DNA of 64,000 bases from JBCCYM01 sp039190005. Its GTDB lineage: Bacteria > Pseudomonadota > Gammaproteobacteria > UBA12402. This document shows, in pieces, positions 35,742 through 44,894 of this stretch. The position numbers and the translations under genes are program-made. A model generated the notes under the pieces. The model made no database searches, was not told the origin of the DNA, and was given only the letters and a program-made list of their open reading frames with translations. Each line of letters begins with the position of its first letter. Positions within the stretch are counted from its first letter, which is position 1. The stretch is from assembly GCA_039190005.1 (NCBI GenBank), contig JBCCYM010000002.1:13256-77255 (forward strand). Direction: 5' to 3'.

Positions 35742-36825
35742 TAGTTTTGGTAATTTATTTCGTATTACCACCTGGGGTGAATCACATGGTAAAGGCATTG
35801 GCGTGGTCATTGATGGTTGTCCTGCCGGATTGCCATTATCAGAAGAAGAGATCAATATTGAATTGCGTCGACGTGCGCCGGCCGGTAATAATCCTTATAC
35901 CACACCACGCAAAGAAGCGGATTTTGGTGAAATCTATTCCGGTGTGTTTGAAGGCAAAACAACCGGCGCGCCGATTGCAATTATTATTATGAATAACAAT
36001 GCTGATTCCAGTAAATACGAACCCATTAAAAATTTACTGCGTCCGGGACATGCCAATTATACCTATTTAGAAAAATATGGCTGTTTTGATTACCGTGGTG
36101 GCGGTCGCGCATCGGCACGGGAAACCGCTTGTCGTGTCGCCGCGGGCGCGGTTGCCAAAAAATTGCTTGCCCATTACAACGTTGAAATTGCCGCGTTTAT
36201 TCGATCAATTGGCACGGTAAACGCGGAAGAAGTGTTTTCGGATATTAAAGCATTGAAACAGCAACGCGATAATAGCCCGGTTTATTGTCCTTCGCCTGTT
36301 GCCGCTGGGAAAATGATGCAGGCGATCAGTGCCGCCAAAGAAGCGGGTGATTCATTAGGGGGTGTTGTTGAATTCGCGGCACATGGTTTACCTATTGGAC
36401 TTGGTGATCCGGTTTATGAAAAAATCGAAGCCAATTTAGCCAAAGCGATGATGAGTTTACCGGCAACAAAAGGGTTTACCATTGGTGAAGGGTTTAGTGC
36501 CAGCACCATGTTAGGCTCAGCACATAACGATACTTTCCATGCTGAAGATGAGCAAATAAAATTAACGACGAATAAAGCCGGCGGCACCTTAGGTGGTATT
36601 ACTACCGGTGAGGTATTGCGTGGTCATGTCGCGTTTAAACCGACCTCTAGTATCAAAAAACAACAACAGTCGGTTAATCTTCAAGCCGAAAATAAAACAT
36701 TTAAACTGCCTGAAGGCTCACGCCATGATCCTTGTGTGGCTATTCGCGCGGTGCCGGTGGTTGAAGCGATGGTGGCATTAACACTTGTTGACGCCTTGTT
36801 GCTTAATCGTTGTGTCAAACTGTAG
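35731..36825 (+). CDS. aroC: Chorismate synthase
   Basis: Last shikimate-pathway enzyme, converting EPSP to chorismate with reduced FMN. The product is 364 residues. Motifs: FRITTWGESHGKGIGVVIDG near the start, YRGGGRASARETACRVAAGA near residue 125, and RHDPCVAIRAVPVVEAM near the end. All three catalytic/FMN signature regions are intact. ATG 35731 follows GAGAGGTG and overlaps the tyrA end by 11 bases; ATG 35728 is an alternative. aroB follows after 8 bases. Length is normal. Confidence 0.97.
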   Translation: MASNSFGNLFRITTWGESHGKGIGVVIDGCPAGLPLSEEEINIELRRRAPAGNNPYTTPRKEADFGEIYSGVFEGKTTGAPIAIIIMNNNADSSKYEPIKNLLRPGHANYTYLEKYGCFDYRGGGRASARETACRVAAGAVAKKLLAHYNVEIAAFIRSIGTVNAEEVFSDIKALKQQRDNSPVYCPSPVAAGKMMQAISAAKEAGDSLGGVVEFAAHGLPIGLGDPVYEKIEANLAKAMMSLPATKGFTIGEGFSASTMLGSAHNDTFHAEDEQIKLTTNKAGGTLGGITTGEVLRGHVAFKPTSSIKKQQQSVNLQAENKTFKLPEGSRHDPCVAIRAVPVVEAMVALTLVDALLLNRCVKL

Positions 36826-36833
36826 TGGCTGTG

Positions 36834-37946
36834 ATGAAAACTTTAGCATTAAAACATCGACAAGGTATTTGCAATATTCATATTGGTAATCATATTATTG
36901 AAAATGAGTTACTGCTGCAAGCATGTCATCCGCTTGCCAATCATTTTGTCATTATTTCAGACAGTAATGTCGCGCCTTTATATGCTGAACCTATTCTCAA
37001 TCAGTTAGAGAAAGCAAACAAAAAATGTGAGTTATTTACCATCACTGCCGGCGAGAAAAGCAAAACCCGCGAAGTCAAACAAACACTAGAAGATAACATG
37101 CTAGCTGCGGCTTGTGGACGAGATACCGCTATTATTGCCATTGGCGGTGGTGTAGTGACCGATTTATCCGGTTTTATTGCCGCGACTTATTGTCGTGGCA
37201 TTAAAAGTATTTATGTGCCGACAACGCTGCTTGCCATGGTCGATGCCGCGATTGGTGGCAAAACAGCAGTGAATACCCCGTTGGGTAAAAATATGATTGG
37301 CTGTTTTTATCAACCACATCATGTGTTTTGTGATGTCGGCACGTTAGCGACATTGCCTCATGATGAGCTTGCCAATGGATTGGTGGAAACCATTAAACAC
37401 GCGCTTATTTTAGATAAAGATTTTTTCTTTGCGTTGGATAAGCTCTACACGCAAAAACAATTATCAGCTGTCCAGCTAGAACAATTGATTCATCGCAGTT
37501 GTGAGATTAAATGCGGTGTGGTTGAAAAAGATGAATGTGAAATCAGTGGAATGCGTCAGCTGGTTAATTTTGGTCATACTGTTGCCCATGGGATTGAACG
37601 CTTAATGGATTATAATGTCAGCCATGGCCAAGCTGTGTTGATTGGATTATGGGTTGAAAGTTGTTTGTCCAATTTATTGGGTTATTTAAGTGATCAGGAA
37701 TTTGCTTGTATCACAAACAGTTTAGAAAAAATTAAATTTTCTAAACCGATAGATTTATCGATTCATCAACTTGATCAACTCAAAGAGAACATGATATTAG
37801 ACAAAAAGTCAGTCGGTAAACAAGCACGTTTTGTCTTGCTTGATAACATCGGTAAAGCGCGTTATCACGACAAGCAGTTCAGTTTTTCAGTCCCTGAAAA
37901 AATAGTAGATAAAGCATTCATATTATATTTGGAGGTGAACCAATGA
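36834..37946 (+). CDS. aroB: 3-dehydroquinate synthase
   Basis: Second shikimate-pathway enzyme, forming the carbocycle from DAHP with NAD and a metal ion. The product is 370 residues. NAD binding: IAIGGGVVTDLSGFIAATY; TTLLAMVDAAIGGKTAVN follows. Metal ligands are Glu in ANGLVETIKHAL, His in VNFGHTVAHGIE and His in YNVSHGQAV. ATG 36834 was chosen; 36810 overlaps aroC and is not conserved. In most gammaproteobacteria aroB pairs with aroK; here it is between aroC and aroDE. It overlaps aroDE by ATGA. Confidence 0.96.
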   Translation: MKTLALKHRQGICNIHIGNHIIENELLLQACHPLANHFVIISDSNVAPLYAEPILNQLEKANKKCELFTITAGEKSKTREVKQTLEDNMLAAACGRDTAIIAIGGGVVTDLSGFIAATYCRGIKSIYVPTTLLAMVDAAIGGKTAVNTPLGKNMIGCFYQPHHVFCDVGTLATLPHDELANGLVETIKHALILDKDFFFALDKLYTQKQLSAVQLEQLIHRSCEIKCGVVEKDECEISGMRQLVNFGHTVAHGIERLMDYNVSHGQAVLIGLWVESCLSNLLGYLSDQEFACITNSLEKIKFSKPIDLSIHQLDQLKENMILDKKSVGKQARFVLLDNIGKARYHDKQFSFSVPEKIVDKAFILYLEVNQ

Positions 37947-39370
37947 AATCCATGTTAACAGTGACCATTCCGGTATCAACAATAGAGCGTGCGCGGCAAC
38001 ATATTGCCGAAGTTGCCCATCAAGCGGATTTGCTTGAGATAAGATTAGATTATTTAAAAAATCCTGATATTGAGGCATTAAAAAAACTAACAGCTGATAT
38101 AACTCTGCCTTATATCTTAACCTTGCGCAGTAAACAACACGGTGGATTATTTTCTGGCGATGAAACGACACGCTTACATTTAATTAAAACCTTATTAGCA
38201 GCCAAGCCCGATTATTTGGATCTTGAAATTGATGTAGAAGATCGTTATATCGACGAAATTCATGCCCAATATCCGGAAGTAAAGTTAATACGTTCATGTC
38301 ATGATTTTAAACACACACCTGAAGATTTATCTGCCATTTTAGAAAGAATGCGTCATCCGGCGATGAGTGTTTACAAAATAATTACCTATGCCAATTCCTC
38401 GCTTGATTCATTGCGTATGATGAATTTTGTCAAGCAACAATCCTCGCAACATCACATTGTTGGCCACTGTATGGGCGAAGAGGGGGTATTTAGTCGTATT
38501 GCCGGCGCGGTGATGGGTAATCTATGGACTTATGTGGCTGTTGATACTGAGTCCGCAGTGGTAAGCCATCAATTGACCTTGTCTGATTATCACAATATTT
38601 ATTTTTTACACAAAAAAAATAGCGATACAAAATTATTCGCCTTGCTTGGTGATCCAGTTATTTATAGTCTGGGCCATATTTTTCACAATAAAAACTTTGA
38701 TCAACATGACATCAACGCGCTTTATTTAAAAATAAAAGTGTCGTCTGAACAATTAACGTCGCTTTTTGCCTTAATCAAAACACTGCCTTTTTTTGGTTTT
38801 AGCGTGACAACGCCGTTGAAACAAGAGGTGTTACCTTATGTCCGTAATCTTTCCGGTTTGCAGGCGGTGAATACACTTTCGGTTGAAAACGGTGAGATTT
38901 CGGCCATCAATACTGATGGTTTGGGGACGCTGGACGCGATTGAAGAAATTGTTAAAGTAAAAGATAAGAAAGTATTATTACTCGGTGCCGGTGGTGCCGC
39001 GAAAGCGATTGCGCAAGCCGCTCATGATCGTGGCGCCGATATGACCATTGCCAATCGAACATTTGCCAACGCTGAGAAAATAGCGCGACTGTTCCCCGCT
39101 AAAATTATTGATTTTTCAGTGGAGGATAACACGCTTTATGACATTGTCATCAACGCTTTGACTTTAAATGTCTTTGAGCAAGCGACATTTATTGACTGGC
39201 TAAGCCATATTTTACAGCGGCAACCTTTGGTGATGGATGTTAATTATAACCGTGCCGATAATCCACTGTTAAGCCTATGCGAAAAATATAACTGCCAGGT
39301 CATTCGTGGTGAAAAAATGTTTGTTAACCAAGCATTGGCACAATATCGCTATTGGTTTAATAAGCAATAA
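37943..39370 (+). CDS. aroDE: Bifunctional 3-dehydroquinate dehydratase / shikimate dehydrogenase
   Basis: Fusion of 475 residues catalysing two successive shikimate-pathway steps. Residues 1-215 are type I dehydroquinase: EIRLDYL, catalytic His120 (RSCHDF) and Schiff-base Lys145 (YKIITYANS). Residues 230-475 are AroE: GDPVIYSLGHIFHN, catalytic Lys293 (SVTTPLK), NTDG at 323, the NADP fold LLGAGGAAKAI, and GEKMFVNQALAQY. In AroE the usual SxSP pattern is altered to SLGH. The same domain order occurs in plants and Chlamydia; E. coli has separate proteins. It follows aroB with a 4-base overlap. Confidence 0.95.
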   Translation: MKSMLTVTIPVSTIERARQHIAEVAHQADLLEIRLDYLKNPDIEALKKLTADITLPYILTLRSKQHGGLFSGDETTRLHLIKTLLAAKPDYLDLEIDVEDRYIDEIHAQYPEVKLIRSCHDFKHTPEDLSAILERMRHPAMSVYKIITYANSSLDSLRMMNFVKQQSSQHHIVGHCMGEEGVFSRIAGAVMGNLWTYVAVDTESAVVSHQLTLSDYHNIYFLHKKNSDTKLFALLGDPVIYSLGHIFHNKNFDQHDINALYLKIKVSSEQLTSLFALIKTLPFFGFSVTTPLKQEVLPYVRNLSGLQAVNTLSVENGEISAINTDGLGTLDAIEEIVKVKDKKVLLLGAGGAAKAIAQAAHDRGADMTIANRTFANAEKIARLFPAKIIDFSVEDNTLYDIVINALTLNVFEQATFIDWLSHILQRQPLVMDVNYNRADNPLLSLCEKYNCQVIRGEKMFVNQALAQYRYWFNKQ

Positions 39371-39416
39371 AACAACAGATTATTACCTATTTTTTTAAAT
39401 TATCGGAGATATTATT

Positions 39417-40703
39417 ATGTCTAATTATCACATAAAAGCTAGTCAGTTATCGGGTAGCATTGCTATACCGGCGTCAAAATCACAAAGCATTCGTGCTATT
39501 TTATTCGCGACAATGGCAAAAGGTGTCAGTACGGTTGAAAATTATTTAAACTCACCCGACATCAAAGCGATGGTATCCGCTTGTCGTCAACTTGGTGCTG
39601 AAATAGAACAACAGGATAATAAATTATTAATAACAGGTGTTGATGGTAACCCGAACACGCCTGATGATGTCATTGATTCGGGTAACTCAGGACAAGTGTT
39701 GCGATTTGTCGCTTGCCTTGCCGGTTTGCAAGATCACTATGTTGTCTTAACCGGTGATGCTTCTATTCGTCATAACCGACCGGTTCAACCTTTGTTGGAA
39801 GCCTTGCCTAAATTAGGGGTGCAGTGTGAATCCTTGCGCGGTGATGGTTACGCGCCACTGATTATCAAAGGGCCATTTCAAGGCAGTGAAACAACGTTAA
39901 GTGGTGAAGATTCACAACCGGTATCTGGCTTATTAATGGCGCTTGCTTTTAAACAAGGTGTTTCCACCATTACCGTTCGCAATCCAGGTGAAAAACCATG
40001 GGTAAATTTAACCTTGAAGTGGTTTGATCGCTTTGGGATTTCCTATAAAAATGATAATTTCGCCAATTATCAAGTCACCGGCAAAGCGCGAATTTCGGCA
40101 TTCAATTATCGTGTGCCCGGTGATTTGAGTTCTTTAGCCTATCCATTGCTTGCTGCGTTGGTCACGCATTCTGAAATTACCATTACCGATGTCGATATGA
40201 ATGAACCGCAGGGTGATAAAGCGATTGTTGAGGTCTTCAGAAAAATGGGCGCGAAGATTAGTATGAATGAACAGGAAAGAACCTTAACTGTCCATAAAAT
40301 AGACTTTTTGCAAGGCATTGAAGTCGACGTCAATAATTTTATTGATTGCGTGACCATTATTGCTGTAGCGGGTTGTTTTGCTCAAGGCACAACAAAAATT
40401 ACTGGCGCCGAGATCGCACGGACAAAAGAATCCGATCGCATTTCGGCAATTACCCGTGAATTGAAAAAAATGGGCGCGAATATAGAGGAGTTGCCTGATG
40501 GATTAATTGTGCAGCAATCACAGTTACACGCGGCAAATGTTGATAGCTATCATGACCATCGCATCGTCATGTCGCTAGCGGTTGCCGCGCTGACTATTAA
40601 AGAAGAAACGATTATCCATGATGTTCGCTGTGTGCAAAAAAGCTTCCCTAATTTCGATGGTATTTTTCAGTCATTAGGAGGGAATATAGTCAGTGAAGCT
40701 TAA
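39417..40703 (+). CDS. aroA: EPSP synthase (3-phosphoshikimate 1-carboxyvinyltransferase)
   Basis: Sixth shikimate-pathway enzyme, 428 residues. IPASKSQSIRAILFATMAKG at the N-terminus binds shikimate-3-phosphate; EIARTKESDRISAI and DGLIVQ...YHDHRIVMSLAVA are also diagnostic. The phosphoenolpyruvate loop reads DSGNSGQVLRF where E. coli has LGNAGTAMRP: the positions of E. coli Thr97 and Pro101 are Gln and Phe. It is 46 bases after aroDE, the largest gap in the core run, with CGGAGA before the ATG. It is not fused or linked to cmk, unlike many gammaproteobacteria. Confidence 0.95.
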   Translation: MSNYHIKASQLSGSIAIPASKSQSIRAILFATMAKGVSTVENYLNSPDIKAMVSACRQLGAEIEQQDNKLLITGVDGNPNTPDDVIDSGNSGQVLRFVACLAGLQDHYVVLTGDASIRHNRPVQPLLEALPKLGVQCESLRGDGYAPLIIKGPFQGSETTLSGEDSQPVSGLLMALAFKQGVSTITVRNPGEKPWVNLTLKWFDRFGISYKNDNFANYQVTGKARISAFNYRVPGDLSSLAYPLLAALVTHSEITITDVDMNEPQGDKAIVEVFRKMGAKISMNEQERTLTVHKIDFLQGIEVDVNNFIDCVTIIAVAGCFAQGTTKITGAEIARTKESDRISAITRELKKMGANIEELPDGLIVQQSQLHAANVDSYHDHRIVMSLAVAALTIKEETIIHDVRCVQKSFPNFDGIFQSLGGNIVSEA

Positions 40704-41235
40704 ACATATTGCCTTAATTGGTCTGAAAAGCTGTGGTAAAACGACTGTAGGGCAAGCGCTTGCCAAGCAGCTTGACTATCGCTATAACGATACCGATCAG
40801 ATCATTGAACATTTATATGTTGATCAAGCGGGAGAGCGTCTTGATTTTCGATCCATTTATCAAAAATTAGGCAATGATCGATTTCGCCAACTGGAAACGC
40901 AAGCAATCGAGCAAGCTGTTGCTAATCGCGCGCCATCAGTGATTGCCACGGGTGGTGGCAGTTTATTAAATCAGCACAATGTTGAAAAGCTTGTTCAACA
41001 TAGTGTGATGATTTATCTTAAAGCCAGTGTTGATACCTTAAAAGAAAGATGGCTAGCACGTCCACCATCGTTTATTAATCCTAAAAATCTATCTGAAGAA
41101 CTGAGCAACTATTACGCTAAGCGGGCAAAAACCTATACAGGTATCGCCACTATTACAATAGTGGTTGATGAAAAAACGCCTGATGAGATTGTTACTGATA
41201 TTATTATGGCACTAAATACTTTAGCTAAGATGTGA
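40693..41235 (+). CDS. aroK: Shikimate kinase
   Basis: Phosphorylates shikimate, 180 residues. P-loop IGLKSCGKTTVG, shikimate-binding DTDQIIE and VIATGGGSLL are present; the lid arginine is in WLARPPSF. It starts with GTG 40693, ten bases after GGAGGG, and overlaps aroA by 11 bases, so it is translationally coupled. The chlamydial homologue (aroL) is likewise directly after aroA. A large hairpin repeat follows and may close the core transcript. Confidence 0.93.
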   Translation: MKLKHIALIGLKSCGKTTVGQALAKQLDYRYNDTDQIIEHLYVDQAGERLDFRSIYQKLGNDRFRQLETQAIEQAVANRAPSVIATGGGSLLNQHNVEKLVQHSVMIYLKASVDTLKERWLARPPSFINPKNLSEELSNYYAKRAKTYTGIATITIVVDEKTPDEIVTDIIMALNTLAKM

Positions 41236-41251
41236 GTGATTTACCACAATT

Positions 41252-41336
41252 GTCATTCTCGCGCAGGCGGGAATCCAGGGAACAAGCTACAAGCATACAC
41301 ATTGTTCTCCTGGATTCCCGCTTGCGCGAGAATGAC
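41252..41336. repeat. Large family B hairpin after aroK
   Basis: GTCATTCTCGCGCAGGCGGG... (41252-41285) pairs with ...CCCGCTTGCGCGAGAATGAC (41302-41336) over more than 30 positions with few mismatches, leaving a 16-base loop. No T-run follows. It could slow or end transcription between aroK and the aminotransferase. The rest of the 216-base gap is AT-rich with no clear ORF. Confidence 0.7.
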
Positions 41337-41451
41337 GAGAGAAATACGGTAATGACGGAGAAAATATGAGAATGACAGTGAGAAATAAGTATGATGAGGA
41401 AACGCTATAAGTATAAAACCCATGTAATTTTTTAAAATAGGTACATTTATT

Positions 41452-42633
41452 ATGAGTGATCTAATCGTAGAAAGACTAAAGCATATTCAGCTATCGCCAG
41501 CCATGGCCATAGCGGCTCACGCGACTGAGCTGAAGGCTGCTGGCATTGATATTATTGATTTAAGTGAAGGGCAGCCTGATTTTGATACACCTGAACATAT
41601 CAAACAGGCGGGCATTAAAGCCATCACTGAAAATTTTACCCGTTATACCAATGTCAGTGGCACACTTGAACTGAGACAAGCGATTTGTAATAAGTTAAAG
41701 CGTGATAATCAATTGGATTATCAACCCGCGCAGATTTTAGTGTCTTGTGGCGCTAAACACAGTATTTATAACGCTTATCAGGCATTGCTCAATCCAGATG
41801 ATGAAGTGATTATCCAAACACCTTATTGGCCCTCCTATGTGAGTATGGCTTGGCTTGCTCAGGCAAAACCGGTGATTGTGGAAACCTCTTTCGCTCAGAA
41901 TTACAAAATGACAGCCGAGCAATTGGAGAAAGCCATTACGCCTAAGACAAAATTGCTTATTCTCTGTAGTCCATCCATCAGTGGTACGGTTTATTCACAT
42001 GCCGAATTGCAGGCATTGGCAGAAGTGCTGATAGAGAATCCCCATGTTTATATCATCAGTGATGATATTTATGAAAGCATTTACTGGGCGGATGAGCCCT
42101 TTAGAAATCTTGTCATGCAAAACAACGCACTTTATGATCGCGCCATTGTGACCAATGGTGTTTCCAAAGCCTATGCCATGACCGGTTGGCGTATCGGTTA
42201 TGCTGCCGGTCCTCAAACGATTATTGATGATATGCGAAAATTGCAATCGCACAGCACTTCAAACGCGACTTCTATTGCGCAAATTGCCGCCCAGGCCGCG
42301 CTTGAAGGTTCGCAAGAATGTGTCGCCAAAATGACACAGGTTTATCATGAAAGACAGAAAATTGTCTTAGCAGCCTTGAATGCTATCGATGGCTTTTGCT
42401 GTAATGAAACCCAAGGCGCGTTTTACTTTTTCGTTGAAGTGTCTCAAGCCATAAAAAAATTCAAGCTTAAAGATGATGTTGAATTTTCACAGCTTTTGTT
42501 AAAAGAAGCGAAAGTGACAGTTGTGCCTGGATCAGGATATGGTTTGCCAAACCATATACGCATTTCATACGCGACAAGTGAGGCATTGCTTATAAAAGCA
42601 TTGCAACGGATAAAGCAATTATGTCGGAATTAA
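41452..42633 (+). CDS. PLP-dependent aminotransferase, aspartate/aromatic/prephenate type
   Basis: Fold-type I aminotransferase of 393 residues. IDLSEGQPDFDTPEHI and TRYTNVSGTLELRQAI are typical of subgroup I-beta/gamma. PLP Lys is in NGVSKAYAMTGWRIGY, the PLP Asp in ISDDIYES, and the carboxylate Arg in HIRISYA. The usual NPTG loop is SPSISGTVY, one residue shorter and without the Asn that contacts PLP O3'. In this context it could make phenylalanine or tyrosine from keto acids, or arogenate from prephenate. Substrate preference is not readable. Confidence 0.88.
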   Translation: MSDLIVERLKHIQLSPAMAIAAHATELKAAGIDIIDLSEGQPDFDTPEHIKQAGIKAITENFTRYTNVSGTLELRQAICNKLKRDNQLDYQPAQILVSCGAKHSIYNAYQALLNPDDEVIIQTPYWPSYVSMAWLAQAKPVIVETSFAQNYKMTAEQLEKAITPKTKLLILCSPSISGTVYSHAELQALAEVLIENPHVYIISDDIYESIYWADEPFRNLVMQNNALYDRAIVTNGVSKAYAMTGWRIGYAAGPQTIIDDMRKLQSHSTSNATSIAQIAAQAALEGSQECVAKMTQVYHERQKIVLAALNAIDGFCCNETQGAFYFFVEVSQAIKKFKLKDDVEFSQLLLKEAKVTVVPGSGYGLPNHIRISYATSEALLIKALQRIKQLCRN

Positions 42634-42707
42634 AACAATGCGATTATAAAATTGAGAGATTAATAAAAATGTTAACATTCAAAATTAAATCAATACGGTG
42701 GGTCATC

Positions 42708-43421
42708 ATGAAGCATGTCATGGTGTCTGCTTTCTTGTTGAGCGCCTTAGTTACTGTATCAATTCATGCCGCCACAAAGCCATCGACATTAGTTGTCGGC
42801 ACAACGGGCGATTATCCGCCCTTAACACGTTATCATCCTGACACGCGGACTTTTAGCGGCAGTGCTATCCAGTTGATTGAAGCGTTCGCAAAAGCCACGC
42901 ATCGGCGGATTAAATTTGTTCGGACTACCTGGGTGGATTTATCAAATGATTTGCAGCAGGGTAAATTTCAAATGGCTGTAGGTGGTATTTCATCATCACC
43001 TGAAAGAGCTAAGTTATTTCTTATGTCGGATCCAGTGTTGCGTTTCGGCAAAGTTGCCTTAGTGCGTTGTGGTGATGAAGGAAAATACAATACATTGAAA
43101 AAAATTGATTGTTATCCTACCCGCGTGGTTGAAAATCTTGGTGGTACGAACGCGCAATTTGCTCATGACCACATAAAAAATGCTGTCTTGATTATTGTGC
43201 CAAAAAATGCGTTAACCTTTGACTATTTAATCCACAACAAGGCGGATGTTATGTTTACCGATTCAACGGAAGCTATATATCGTCAGCAACAGCATGATGG
43301 TTTATGCGCGGTTAATCCTGCAAAACCTTATACGAATGAAACTAAGGTTTTTTTATTTAGAAAAAATGAGCAAGCATTGCGGCAACAGTTTAATGCGTGG
43401 TTAAAAACACAGCATAAATAA
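42708..43421 (+). CDS. pheC: Periplasmic cyclohexadienyl dehydratase-like protein (PheC)
   Basis: Product of 237 residues with a signal peptide (KHVMVSAFLLSALVTVSIHA) and a solute-binding-protein fold. It aligns closely by eye with Pseudomonas aeruginosa PheC: TTGDYPPLT, NLGGTNAQFA (143-152), KADVMFTDSTEA (178-189) and LCAVNPAKPY. Glu188 falls on the position I recall as the catalytic acid of PheC. The C-terminus is about 25 residues shorter. PheC converts prephenate to phenylpyruvate or arogenate to phenylalanine. ATG 42708 follows GGTGGG; longer starts at 42621 or 42669 spoil the signal peptide. An amino-acid-binding role remains the alternative. Confidence 0.75.
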   Translation: MKHVMVSAFLLSALVTVSIHAATKPSTLVVGTTGDYPPLTRYHPDTRTFSGSAIQLIEAFAKATHRRIKFVRTTWVDLSNDLQQGKFQMAVGGISSSPERAKLFLMSDPVLRFGKVALVRCGDEGKYNTLKKIDCYPTRVVENLGGTNAQFAHDHIKNAVLIIVPKNALTFDYLIHNKADVMFTDSTEAIYRQQQHDGLCAVNPAKPYTNETKVFLFRKNEQALRQQFNAWLKTQHK

Positions 43422-43512
43422 TGTCTCCTGACAAGCTCAGATTTACATTTTGATAAGCATTAGTTACAATCATGCTAAATCTTAATGTATTTTTGAATAA
43501 AATAGGTAAAAA

Positions 43513-44883
43513 ATGAACTCAACGGCTGCTAATAGTAATAAAAAACTGGTGTTATTAGCCGCATCATTAATTACTTTCATATGTTGTACTGATTTTTCAA
43601 TTGTGTTTACAATCATCCCTGCCATTCAAAGAGACCTGGGCGCTAACATGAATCAATCGCAGTGGTTAATGGTTGGTTTTACGTTAACGGCAGCTGCTTT
43701 TTTTATTACATTAGGTCGTTTTGCCGATTTAATAGGACATAGAAAATTATTATTTCTTGGCGTCATCGGCTTTGCTGTGAGTTCACTGCTGGCTGGATTG
43801 GCGCGATCGCCGTCCTTATTGGTAACAATGCGTTTATTACAGGGGATTTTTGTCGCGGCGGCATTGCCAGCAAGTATGGCAATTATCTCAGACACCTTTC
43901 CGATAAAAGAACGCGGTAGAGCTTTGGGCATTTTTAACAGTGCAACAGGTATTGGATTGGCGGCTGGGCCAACTATTGGCAGTTTGGTTATATACTATCT
44001 TACTTGGCGCTGGGTTTTCTTTCTTAATATACCGATTGCAGCCATTGCGTTAGTTGTTGGTCTGGTATCGATTAAAGAATCCAAAATAAGTAAAGTGGCA
44101 GTTGATTGGCTGGGGACAGTGCTATTGACCATCACAATTGGCGCAATCTTATATGTTATCAGCCAGGTAAGTTATTATGGCTGGCACGGTCTGGTGATGT
44201 GGGCGCTGCTTATTTTCTTTGTGTCACTGATATTGCTGGTAATTGTGGAGTGTAAAGTAAAACAACAAGTCATACCGTTTAAACTATTTTTGAATAAGGG
44301 ATTTATTTTAGGCGCGATGCTTTTTTCAGCGACTGTTGGTTTTGCCTGGTCTGTTATGATGATTATGCCGATTTACCTGCATAAGCAGCTTGGTTTTAGC
44401 ATTGAAGCCTCCGGTCTACTGATTTTTGTTATGACCTTGATGACAATTATCGCGCCGATTGTTGCCGGACACTGGTTTGATAAAAAAAATAAAGTTGTTG
44501 CCATGCATGTGACTTTTCTGCTTAGCTTTTTGGGCTTATTGTTATTCGCGATGTTGCAATCGTATGGACCGATGTGGTTACTTATTGCCGGTTTTATTAT
44601 TTTTGGTTTTGCCTGGGGCGCCGGTAATGGTATTTCAATACCGTTCGCGCTCGCGGAAGCCGGCGCCGATGAAAATGCCGGTGTGATAGGTGGTGGATTA
44701 GTTTGTACACTCTATATTGTGGCAGTATTTACCTTGACCATATTTATGGCTATTTTTCATCATAGCAGTGCTAATTTACCCTTTGCCATGAGAATGCATC
44801 ATGGTTTTTATTTTTTAATGGTTTGTTTATTGTTTTTTTGGTTGTTTTCGACAGTGAAAGCAAGCGCAACGGTTTCTAAGTAG
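43513..44883 (+). CDS. MFS exporter, DHA2 (14-TM) family
   Basis: Membrane protein of 456 residues with about 14 hydrophobic helices. [19 protein letters not shown] is motif A, and [23 protein letters not shown] is motif C plus the DHA2-typical WRWIFxINxP. Such proteins export drugs or metabolites by proton antiport. Its position between pheC and tyrS suggests, but does not prove, traffic of aromatic compounds. tyrS starts 11 bases downstream. Confidence 0.88.
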   Translation: MNSTAANSNKKLVLLAASLITFICCTDFSIVFTIIPAIQRDLGANMNQSQWLMVGFTLTAAAFFITLGRFADLIGHRKLLFLGVIGFAVSSLLAGLARSPSLLVTMRLLQGIFVAAALPASMAIISDTFPIKERGRALGIFNSATGIGLAAGPTIGSLVIYYLTWRWVFFLNIPIAAIALVVGLVSIKESKISKVAVDWLGTVLLTITIGAILYVISQVSYYGWHGLVMWALLIFFVSLILLVIVECKVKQQVIPFKLFLNKGFILGAMLFSATVGFAWSVMMIMPIYLHKQLGFSIEASGLLIFVMTLMTIIAPIVAGHWFDKKNKVVAMHVTFLLSFLGLLLFAMLQSYGPMWLLIAGFIIFGFAWGAGNGISIPFALAEAGADENAGVIGGGLVCTLYIVAVFTLTIFMAIFHHSSANLPFAMRMHHGFYFLMVCLLFFWLFSTVKASATVSK

Positions 44884-44894
44884 GTTTTATTTAT

